Shown piece by piece: positions 1 through 5,765 of a DNA stretch of 5,765 nt (positions are counted from its first letter, which is position 1; each line of letters opens with the position of its first letter). Under the pieces are notes generated by a model. It was given only the letters and a program-made list of their open reading frames with translations. It did no database searches and was not told the origin of the DNA. The DNA comes from Rhodospirillaceae bacterium (GTDB lineage Bacteria; Pseudomonadota; Alphaproteobacteria; Rhodospirillales; Magnetovibrionaceae): the NCBI GenBank assembly GCA_002401565.1, contig NVTL01000018.1, positions 19,774 to 25,538 on the forward strand, written 5' to 3'. A program made the translations under genes and the position numbers.

Positions 1-990
1 TGGGATTTTGGCGCAACAGCCGCCACCGTGGGCAGTGCCACGTTATCGATTAATCAGGCCGAAGTCGCTTTGGAACTCGCCAAACAAAGCCTTTTGTTAG
101 AAGCCCTCACCGCGCAATTGAACCTATCCAGCGCGGCGCGGGTTTTAAGCTATCAAGAAGACAGCGAAACCAGCATTAAACGCCAAACAGAATTGGAAAA
201 TGCTCGGGTGAGACGCGGTTCGGGTTTGGCAACATCAGTCTTGCAATCAAAGACCCAATTGGCTGGTGTTCAGGCCGCACGGGTGCGGGCTAATGGTGCC
301 CTGCGTCAGGCCGTCAACCGATATCGCGCATTATTTCGTGAGGTCCCTACGGATTTTGGAAATCTTGAACAACCCAACGTCAATGATGCCGCTATCCCCG
401 ATGATGAAGAAACCATCGTTGCAAAGGCTTTGGACAACAACCCTCAGGTCAGAGCGACCGCGATCTTGGCCGAAATCGCCAACACCGCCATCGACAGCAG
501 CTTTGCCAGTGGCTATCGCCCGGTGCTTGCGGCCAGTGCCGAACAAAAATACAAGCGTGATGTCAGCGGCACCGAAGGCATCAAAACAGAAAGCCTGATC
601 AAAGTTGAATTGACCTTTGATTTTAATATGGGGCTAACCGCTGCCAGCACTTTGTCTGCATCAAAATCAGGCCATGCCGCTGCCAACAGCCGCCTGAAAG
701 ACGCCCGCGATCAAATCGAAGAACAGGCCCGTAATGCTTGGCAAAACTTGCAAACATCCCGTGATAACGCCGAGTTTTTAAGCAATCAAGCCAATATCGC
801 TGCGGAATTCTTGGCGCTGGGCCGCAAGGAACAAGCTTTGGGTCAACGGTCCTTGATGGATATCTTGGCCGGCGAAACATCCCTGATCAACGCACAGTCC
901 GCCGCAGACCGGGCCATGACGGACGTCGCCATCGCAAAATTGACCGTGCTTAACGTGATGGGGCAATTGGACCTTTCCGTGTTACAGTAG
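1..990 (+). CDS. TolC-family outer-membrane channel of a type I secretion system (5' end missing)
   Basis: This is the C-terminal 329 residues of a TolC-like outer-membrane efflux protein. Such proteins form trimeric beta-barrel/alpha-helical tunnels that give a type I secretion system its exit through the outer membrane. The frame is open from base 1, and the GTG at 28 is internal: the residues before it (WDFGATAAT) already match the first-repeat strand motif of the family. The second-repeat counterpart (LTFDFN, about visible residues 204-209) precedes another long Ala/Gln/Asn-rich helical stretch. The late motif GQRSLMDIL (about 281-289) followed by E-x-x-L-I-N-A is typical of this family, as is the ending 'NVMGQL' near the C-terminus. 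Probably about 100-150 residues, including the signal peptide, lie outside the window. It sits 49 bp ahead of the ABC exporter gene in the same direction, which supports a role in protein secretion rather than drug efflux. Family assignment is firm; the substrate is unknown. Confidence 0.9.
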   Translation, partial: WDFGATAATVGSATLSINQAEVALELAKQSLLLEALTAQLNLSSAARVLSYQEDSETSIKRQTELENARVRRGSGLATSVLQSKTQLAGVQAARVRANGALRQAVNRYRALFREVPTDFGNLEQPNVNDAAIPDDEETIVAKALDNNPQVRATAILAEIANTAIDSSFASGYRPVLAASAEQKYKRDVSGTEGIKTESLIKVELTFDFNMGLTAASTLSASKSGHAAANSRLKDARDQIEEQARNAWQNLQTSRDNAEFLSNQANIAAEFLALGRKEQALGQRSLMDILAGETSLINAQSAADRAMTDVAIAKLTVLNVMGQLDLSVLQ

Positions 991-996
991 ACTCTG

Positions 997-1015
997 ATTG
1001 GATGTTTAATCCGAT
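997..1015 (+). other. Small intercistronic hairpin between the TolC-like and ABC genes
   Basis: ATTGGAT (997-1003) can pair with ATCCGAT (1009-1015) across a 5-base loop, giving seven pairs of which one is G-U. No T-run follows, so it does not look like an intrinsic terminator. It could be an mRNA processing or stability element that tunes expression between the two cistrons, or a chance pairing. A structure this short is expected by chance fairly often. Confidence 0.3.
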
Positions 1016-1025
1016 TTGGAAATGT

Positions 1026-1030
1026 AGGAC
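1026..1030 (+). promoter_or_regulatory. Ribosome binding site for the ABC exporter gene
   Basis: AGGAC lies 9 bases before the GTG at 1040, a normal Shine-Dalgarno distance. An in-frame TAG at 1025-1027 closes the frame just upstream, and no ATG, GTG or TTG lies between it and 1040 in that frame. GTG at 1040 is therefore the most upstream possible start, and the site supports it. Confidence 0.6.
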
Positions 1031-1039
1031 GATGGTGGC

Positions 1040-2755
1040 GTGAACGAACTTTTCAAACGTCTAAAAGCTTTTCCCTTGGTAACTTTAGAATTACTGGGTG
1101 CGTCTTTGTTCGCCAACATTTTGGCGCTGGCGTCGTCGCTTTTTGTCATTCAGGTGCTCAACCGTTACGTCGCCCACGGCGTTGATGCCAGCTTAATAAC
1201 CTTGGTTTGCGGCGTATTGATTGCCATTATTTTTGAATTTTCATTTCGCCAAATCCGCCTAACACTCGCCGATGCCTTGGCGAAACCGTTCGATAGAAGC
1301 TATGCTGCAAGCTCTTATGACGTTTTGACGTGTGCGCGCGGCGATGCCTTGGCACAGTTGACCCCCGGCCAAAAACGCGAAGCCGCAGCCGCAGCCGACG
1401 CCGTGCAACAAGCCTATAGCGCGCCCAGCATGGCGGCGTATTTAGACCTGCCCTTTGCCGCCGTTTTTTTGTTGGCCTTGTTGCTGTTAAGTCCGCCACT
1501 GGCCTTGATCGCGTTTATCTTTACAATCATTGTCATCATCTTAGGCTTGGTGAATTTTAAGGCTATGAAAGGCCCCACCCAATCCATGCAAGGCCATCTG
1601 GCGCAGCGCCAAGGGCTTTTGGATTCTGCTCTCAGCGACCCCGATACCGTGCGCGCCTTTACCGCCGAAAGTTTTCTGCGCAAACGTTGGGCGGCTGTTT
1701 TAGACTCATTGGAAACAGCCCGCACCACCATGGCCAAACGCCAAGGCAGTCAGCAAAATACAATCATCGCCGTTCAGGCCTTATTGTCCACGGCGACCAT
1801 CGCGGTTGGCGGCATGTTGGTTGTTGCGGGGGATTTGGATGTGGGCTTGTTGATCGGTGCCAATATATTGGCCGCCCGAACGTTGGCCCCCATCATCCGC
1901 ATTACCCAATCGGTTGGTATCATTGCAAAAGCCACCACGTCCATTCAAGTGGTCGAAAACTTTGCCCGCCTGCCCCGTGAACCCCGTGATGGTTCGGCCT
2001 TGGGCCTGTATAAGGGCGCGCTTGAATTTAAGGATTTAGGATTTGCTTATGCGGGTCAACCGACGCCGCTGTTTGAATCCTTAAACCTAAAACTTCAGCC
2101 CGGCTCGCTGTGCGTGGTCACCGGGGCCAACTCCATGGGCAAAACCTCGCTGGCGCGTTTGATTGTTGGTTTGATGAAACCCACCCGCGGGCAAGTGCTG
2201 GTTGACGGTGTTGATTTGGCCCAAGTGGCCCCCGAATGGTGGCGGCGGCAAATCATTTACCTGCCCCAAGAACCGGGATTTTTCAACGGCACGGTGCGCG
2301 ACAATATCTTGGCTTATAACCCAACCATGGACGAAGCTGGCCTTAACAAAGTTATTCGCGAAGCCGGATTGGAACGTTATTTCGCCCAATCTCAACATGG
2401 CTTTGACACCCAACTGATCGCCGGGGGACGCGATTTATCGTTGGGTATTCGCCGCCGTTTAGCCTTGGCCCGCGCGTTGGCATCGGAAGGTCAACTGGTG
2501 ATTTTGGATGAACCCACCGAAGGCTTAGACGCCGAAGGTACGCAGCAAATATCTAAGGTTATGAATACGTTAAATCAACGTGGGTGTACGATCATTGCCC
2601 TGTCGCATGACCGCAATATTATTCAGGGTGCGCCGCTGATTTTGGACTTAAATGTTAAACCCGTGCCGAAAATCTTAACGCCTAAGCCAAAAAAACCCGC
2701 CCCAAAAAATCCGCAGGCGACCGTGACCTATACAGGGACGAAGTCCAATGGCTAA
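1040..2755 (+). CDS. Type I secretion ABC exporter (permease fused to ATPase)
   Basis: This 571-residue inner-membrane exporter should dimerise, recognise a secreted protein and drive it through the adaptor and TolC channel using ATP. Residues 1-310 form the membrane domain: hydrophobic segments at about 12-38, 50-68, 131-150, 153-172 and 242-285. It contains family-style motifs YLDLPFAAVF (134-143) and GANILAARTLAPI (273-285). No C39 peptidase or C39-like domain precedes the first helix, as in PrtD/RsaD-type exporters of similar length. The ATPase follows: Walker A GANSMGKT (362-369), Q-loop Q410, signature 466-470, Walker B ending D490-E491, D-loop GLD, and switch histidine H523. The signature reads LSLGI instead of LSGGQ, and Walker A has Met before GK where a small residue is usual. 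After about residue 540 comes a Lys/Pro-rich tail not needed for the ATPase fold. The stop overlaps the adaptor gene. Identity as a protein-exporting ABC transporter is strong from context; the cargo is unknown. Confidence 0.93.
   Translation: MNELFKRLKAFPLVTLELLGASLFANILALASSLFVIQVLNRYVAHGVDASLITLVCGVLIAIIFEFSFRQIRLTLADALAKPFDRSYAASSYDVLTCARGDALAQLTPGQKREAAAAADAVQQAYSAPSMAAYLDLPFAAVFLLALLLLSPPLALIAFIFTIIVIILGLVNFKAMKGPTQSMQGHLAQRQGLLDSALSDPDTVRAFTAESFLRKRWAAVLDSLETARTTMAKRQGSQQNTIIAVQALLSTATIAVGGMLVVAGDLDVGLLIGANILAARTLAPIIRITQSVGIIAKATTSIQVVENFARLPREPRDGSALGLYKGALEFKDLGFAYAGQPTPLFESLNLKLQPGSLCVVTGANSMGKTSLARLIVGLMKPTRGQVLVDGVDLAQVAPEWWRRQIIYLPQEPGFFNGTVRDNILAYNPTMDEAGLNKVIREAGLERYFAQSQHGFDTQLIAGGRDLSLGIRRRLALARALASEGQLVILDEPTEGLDAEGTQQISKVMNTLNQRGCTIIALSHDRNIIQGAPLILDLNVKPVPKILTPKPKKPAPKNPQATVTYTGTKSNG
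2734..2738 (+). promoter_or_regulatory. Ribosome binding site for the adaptor gene, inside the ABC gene
   Basis: AGGGA lies 9 bases before the ATG at 2748 and within the last codons of the ABC gene. With the 8-bp overlap (ATGGCTAA, 2748-2755) it supports this start and suggests coupled translation of exporter and adaptor. Confidence 0.6.
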
Positions 2756-4031
2756 AAAACCCGTATTAGAAATCAAACAACAAACCCATATGTTTTTGGT
2801 GGTCTTGATCGCCATGATTCTTGCCTTTTTTGGCTGGACTTTGGTCGGACGTTTGGATGTTGTCAGTTTTGCCGTTGGTGAAGTTGTACCGTCTTCGCAA
2901 GTCAAGACTGTGCAGCATTTTGAAGGCGGCATCGTCGCCGAAATTCCGGTCCGCGAAGGTGATCGGGTCAAAGCCGGGCAAGCCTTGATGGTTTTGGAAT
3001 CCACCGCCAGCGGCGCGGATGTGGATGAATTAAACGTCCGCATTTTGGCGCTGACGGCTGACGTGGCACGTCTGACCGCAGATGTCGAAGGGGCCGAAAC
3101 AATCACCTTTCCCGATGGTTTTGCCAAAAACCACCCTCAACTTACGGTTCAGGTTCAAGACCTATTTTCGTCTCGGCGCCTTCAATTGATCAACGATTTA
3201 AATGTGCAAAAAGCCTTGGTCAACCAGCGCAAACGTGAAGGCGATGAAATTTCCGCGCGTCTTACCAATACGCGGGAAAAATTAAAACTCATCAACGAAC
3301 AAGTCAAAATCAGTGAGGGTTTGTTAGAAGACGAACTCACCAACCGCATGCTGCATCTTAATCTTTTAAAAGAAGTGGCAAACCTGAGAGGCGCGCGATC
3401 CCAAGACACGGCAGCTTTAGCCCGTTTGCAAGCCGCCATCGAACAAGAAACTTTGAGCCTTGAAGCCGTCGACGGTCGCTTTCGCGTTGAGGCCCGCCAA
3501 GATTTGGATGAAAAACGCCGATCCTTGCAAGAGCTCACCAATCGCAGTCGAAAATTTGCCGACAGCTTGAATCGATCCGTCGTGGTTTCCCCCGTTGACG
3601 GGGTGGTGATGACGTTGCATGTGGTCACCCGTGGCGGTGTCATTCAACCCGGCGGTAAAATTGCCGATATCGTTCCGATTGGCGATGCTTTGGTGGTCGA
3701 AGCCAAATTGCCGCCCAACGACGTCGGCTATGTACACATCGGACAAACCGCGCGCGTGACTTTGGCCTCTAGCGACAGTGCACGCTTTAGCCCGTTAGAA
3801 GGCGAAGTCATCCACATCAGCCCCGACACCGTCGAAGGCCCCGATGGCGCAACCTATTATAAGGTCCGCATCAAAACCACGTCGGATGTGTTCGAAAGCA
3901 AAGGCGAAATATATCGGCTGGTCCCCGGCGTGCAAGTTATGTGTTCCATCGTCACCGGATCAAGATCCGTGATGGAATACATCGCCTCGCCCTTTATGGG
4001 CTCACTTGAAACCGCGTTACAAGAACGCTAA
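2748..4031 (+). CDS. HlyD-family periplasmic adaptor (membrane fusion protein) of type I secretion
   Basis: This 427-residue adaptor should be anchored in the inner membrane and bridge the ABC exporter to the TolC channel across the periplasm. One membrane helix lies at about residues 15-34 after a short cytoplasmic N-terminus. The first half of the lipoyl-like domain follows, with the family hallmark VQHFEGGIVAEI (55-66) and VREGDRVKAGQALMVLE (68-84). Residues about 90-275 are charged and heptad-like, forming the long coiled-coil hairpin that contacts the channel. The second lipoyl half is around 278-310 (VVVSPVDGVV, then the GGVIQPGG turn). A beta-barrel and membrane-proximal region follow, and the C-terminus is the family-typical 'VTGSRSVMEYIASP...LETALQER'. 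Length and layout match LapC/PrtE-like adaptors. It overlaps the ABC gene by 8 bp, so the pair is very probably co-transcribed. Its last eight codons and stop form the first copy of a 26-bp tandem repeat. Confidence 0.94.
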   Translation: MAKKPVLEIKQQTHMFLVVLIAMILAFFGWTLVGRLDVVSFAVGEVVPSSQVKTVQHFEGGIVAEIPVREGDRVKAGQALMVLESTASGADVDELNVRILALTADVARLTADVEGAETITFPDGFAKNHPQLTVQVQDLFSSRRLQLINDLNVQKALVNQRKREGDEISARLTNTREKLKLINEQVKISEGLLEDELTNRMLHLNLLKEVANLRGARSQDTAALARLQAAIEQETLSLEAVDGRFRVEARQDLDEKRRSLQELTNRSRKFADSLNRSVVVSPVDGVVMTLHVVTRGGVIQPGGKIADIVPIGDALVVEAKLPPNDVGYVHIGQTARVTLASSDSARFSPLEGEVIHISPDTVEGPDGATYYKVRIKTTSDVFESKGEIYRLVPGVQVMCSIVTGSRSVMEYIASPFMGSLETALQER

Positions 4032-4085
4032 GTGAAACAGCGTTACAAGAACGCTAAGTGAAACAGCGTTACAAGAACGCTAAAT
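4008..4085. repeat. Three tandem copies of a 26-bp unit at a convergent gene junction
   Basis: Copies lie at 4008-4033, 4034-4059 and 4060-4085. Each begins GAAAC and contains GCGTTACAAGAACGCTAA. Copy 1 differs from copy 2 at one base (C at 4013 versus A at 4039). Copy 3 differs at one base (A at 4084 where the others have G). The array has no spacers. Copy 1 encodes the adaptor's C-terminus (ETALQER and stop), and copy 3 contains the chemoreceptor's stop (TAG on the minus strand, 4080-4082). The unit is not a multiple of three, so copies 2 and 3 are noncoding on the plus strand after the adaptor's stop. A recent slippage or unequal-exchange duplication is the simplest origin. Confidence 0.95.
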
Positions 4086-4092
4086 CGTTTTT
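4039..4092. terminator. Possible bidirectional terminator: repeated 6-bp hairpins between convergent genes
   Basis: Each of the last two repeat copies holds a perfect inverted repeat, AGCGTT-ACAAG-AACGCT (4039-4055 and 4065-4081). Copy 1 has a 5-bp version. On the plus strand a run of five T (4088-4092) follows the last stem after six bases, which is further than usual for an intrinsic terminator. On the minus strand no T-run follows. The placement between convergent genes fits a terminator role, but the short stems make this tentative. Confidence 0.35.
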
Positions 4093-5765
4093 CTGAGTTC
4101 GACCAGAAACGAATCCATTTCCCGACCCAAAACATCGCCTTGGCGCGCCAGTTCATCGGCGGCGCTGAGAACTTCCGTTGCAGCATGGCCGGTTTCAGAG
4201 GCTCCTTGGGTCACTTCCGTAATATTCGACGTCACTTCATTCGTCCCCGTAGCCGCCTGTTCAACATTGCGGGCAATTTCTTGGGTTGCCGCACCTTGTT
4301 GTTCAACAGCCGAGGCAATGGCGGTTGAGGCTTCATCAATTCTGGAAATCGTTGAACCAATGCCTTTGATGGCCCGCACCGCTTCGTCGGTGGCATCTTG
4401 AACGCCGCCCACATGTTGGCTGATTTCTTCCGTTGCCTTGGCGGTTTGATTGGCTAGGTTTTTCACTTCCGAAGCCACAACGGCAAAGCCCTTTCCGGCT
4501 TCGCCCGCACGCGCCGCTTCAATCGTCGCATTCAAAGCCAACAGGTTGGTTTGGTCCGCAATGTCAGAAATCAAGCTGATGACTTCGCCAATTTTTGCGG
4601 CTGATTCCGCCAGACCCTGAACATTTTCACGGCTTTTATCGGCATCAACCACGGCTTGGCTGGCAATTTCAGCAGACTGCCCCACTTGGCGGCTGATTTC
4701 GGAAATCGACGCTGATAATTCTTCGGCAGCAGACGCAACCGTTTGCACGTTCGCAGATGCATCATCGGCAGCAGAGGCCACAACATTTGCTTTTTCGCTG
4801 GTGAGCGATGCCGTACTTTCCATGCTTTTTGCCGTAGCATGCAATTCAGCAGCAGCAGACGTCACGGTGTTGACCACGCCTTTCATGTTCACTTCGAACT
4901 TATCGGCAATTACCGTAAAGTCCTTTACCTTGCCGCCCATTTGTTCCACCGCATTGTTCACACGACTGGTGCTGGACAAAAAGTTTCCGGTCATGCCTTC
5001 GGGCAAAATGGTGCGGTAATATTTACCACGGCTGACAAAATCCATAGAGGCGCGAATTTCACGCACATAAGCTTCACTGATATCCATCAGTTGATTAAAG
5101 TTGTGCTGCAAGGCCGCGTCCGCACCTTCGCCTTTAATGCCGCAAATACGCGTGCCCAATTTACCTTGGCGAGCATTGTTCAAAGAATTTGATACCACGG
5201 TGACAATCTTCAACACTTTATTTGTAAAGCGTGTGACCCCGGCCAAAATGACGATACCCACGACAAACAGGCCGATCAACATGTAGATCTGAAACTCAGC
5301 TTCGCTGCGCGCAGCGGCGGCTGTAGCAACCATTTTATCTGAATCAGAGCGGTCAAGTTCCTTAACCATAGTCATTAACTGTTCGACCTGACCGCCAATT
5401 TTTTCGGCCGTTCCATCGAACGAGGCCATCATTTTATTGCCGCCAGCAGGACCTAACTCGATATACGCCTTGGCCATTTTTTGCCCGGTTTGATAATAAG
5501 CGGGGAACGACGACTGCATTTCACGCAACGTGGCAATCACACCGTTCAAATCCACAGCACTTTGAGCAGAGCCGCTCTTTGCTGCCGCATTGAGCTGTTC
5601 GGCATGGGTGATGGCGATGTTCACATCTTCATTGAATTTTTTGGCAAAGATGGCCGCCACGTCAAAGCCGTCATTCAAGCCATCTAATCCACGTGTGGCC
5701 GAAATGTCGGTTAGCCATTGCTGAACCTGAACCACATCAAATTGAATGCTGTTTGCGGCTTCGGT
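4080..5765 (-). CDS. Methyl-accepting chemotaxis protein (N-terminus missing)
   Basis: This is a membrane chemoreceptor that should relay a periplasmic signal to CheA/CheW and the flagellar motor. The frame is open to the window edge, giving 561 visible residues. The GTG at 5735 is internal, because the reading continues upstream without a break. Visible residues 1-160 form a helical sensor region starting near 'VVQVQQWLTDISATR'. One membrane helix follows at about 162-180, and the first helix is presumably outside the window. Next come two HAMP-like segments (about 181-232 and 233-280), then the long signalling coiled coil. Its tip, DIADQTNLLALNATIEAARAGE (about 401-422, bases 4500-4565), is canonical for CheA/CheW binding. 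Glu/Gln/Ala-rich heptads on both sides are likely methylation regions. The C-terminus (SFLVELRKTI) lacks the NWETF-type CheR/CheB tether. The ligand cannot be told from the sequence. It is convergent with the secretion genes and likely independent of them. Confidence 0.95.
   Translation of the reverse strand, partial: TEAANSIQFDVVQVQQWLTDISATRGLDGLNDGFDVAAIFAKKFNEDVNIAITHAEQLNAAAKSGSAQSAVDLNGVIATLREMQSSFPAYYQTGQKMAKAYIELGPAGGNKMMASFDGTAEKIGGQVEQLMTMVKELDRSDSDKMVATAAAARSEAEFQIYMLIGLFVVGIVILAGVTRFTNKVLKIVTVVSNSLNNARQGKLGTRICGIKGEGADAALQHNFNQLMDISEAYVREIRASMDFVSRGKYYRTILPEGMTGNFLSSTSRVNNAVEQMGGKVKDFTVIADKFEVNMKGVVNTVTSAAAELHATAKSMESTASLTSEKANVVASAADDASANVQTVASAAEELSASISEISRQVGQSAEIASQAVVDADKSRENVQGLAESAAKIGEVISLISDIADQTNLLALNATIEAARAGEAGKGFAVVASEVKNLANQTAKATEEISQHVGGVQDATDEAVRAIKGIGSTISRIDEASTAIASAVEQQGAATQEIARNVEQAATGTNEVTSNITEVTQGASETGHAATEVLSAADELARQGDVLGREMDSFLVELRKTI

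Noticed and set aside
28..30. GTG as the start of the TolC-like gene
   Set aside because: The frame is open to base 1 and the upstream residues WDFGATAAT fit the family, so the gene is cut by the window edge.
2675..3127. 150-codon open frame on the minus strand
   Set aside because: It lies antisense across the ABC/adaptor junction, its translation is low-complexity Ser/Thr/Lys-rich with no recognisable motif, and the plus-strand genes are certain.
3182..3643. 153-codon open frame on the minus strand
   Set aside because: It is antisense to the adaptor's coiled coil, and its Arg/Ser-rich translation is typical of a shadow frame.
1..4031. Drug-efflux (RND or MacB-type) operon
   Set aside because: The ABC protein has the permease before the ATPase and type I secretion motifs, and the adaptor has the HlyD/LapC-type helix anchor and C-terminus rather than an RND-type adaptor with no RND pump present.
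4008..4085. CRISPR array
   Set aside because: The 26-bp units are directly adjacent with no spacers and overlap coding ends of two genes.
4743..5192. 149-codon open frame on the plus strand
   Set aside because: It is antisense to the chemoreceptor's HAMP and coiled-coil region, and its His/Cys/Phe-rich translation looks like a shadow of the real gene.
5733..5735. GTG (minus strand) as the start of the chemoreceptor gene
   Set aside because: The frame continues without a stop to base 5765 and the first membrane helix would be missing, so the true start lies outside the window.

Overview
The window carries a three-gene type I secretion cassette on the plus strand (TolC-family outer-membrane channel, then ABC exporter, then HlyD-family adaptor). 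It faces a methyl-accepting chemotaxis protein gene on the minus strand. Protein style and base composition (moderate GC, heavy use of TTG for leucine and GCC for alanine, GTG starts) suggest a Gram-negative proteobacterium. An alphaproteobacterium of the Rhodospirillales kind is most likely, because the chemoreceptor's linker resembles ones I recall from that group. This placement is from memory of family style, not from a search.

Layout: 1-990 is the 3' part of a TolC-like gene whose beginning lies left of the window. A 49-bp gap with a small hairpin leads to the ABC exporter gene (1040-2755, GTG start). The adaptor gene (2748-4031) overlaps the exporter's stop by 8 bp, so the two are probably translationally coupled. 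At 4008-4085 three tandem copies of a 26-bp unit cover the end of the adaptor gene, the short convergent gap, and the stop codon of the chemoreceptor gene. The chemoreceptor (4080-5765, minus) runs off the right edge and lacks its N-terminus. There is no gene-free stretch longer than 50 bp.

The three plus-strand products should assemble into one trans-envelope exporter. The ABC dimer in the inner membrane selects and powers the substrate, the adaptor spans the periplasm, and the TolC trimer forms the outer-membrane exit. The exporter has no N-terminal C39 peptidase domain, which fits substrates with an uncleaved C-terminal signal (RTX proteins, proteases, S-layer proteins). No substrate gene is in the window. 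The chemoreceptor is a separate convergent unit with no visible functional link.

The most unusual points are a degenerate ABC signature (LSLGI for LSGGQ) in an otherwise intact ATPase, and a tandem duplication at the convergent gene ends that appears to have separated two formerly overlapping stop codons. Two consecutive HAMP-like segments in the chemoreceptor and a Lys/Pro-rich tail on the exporter are also notable. I did not find a convincing wholly new system here.
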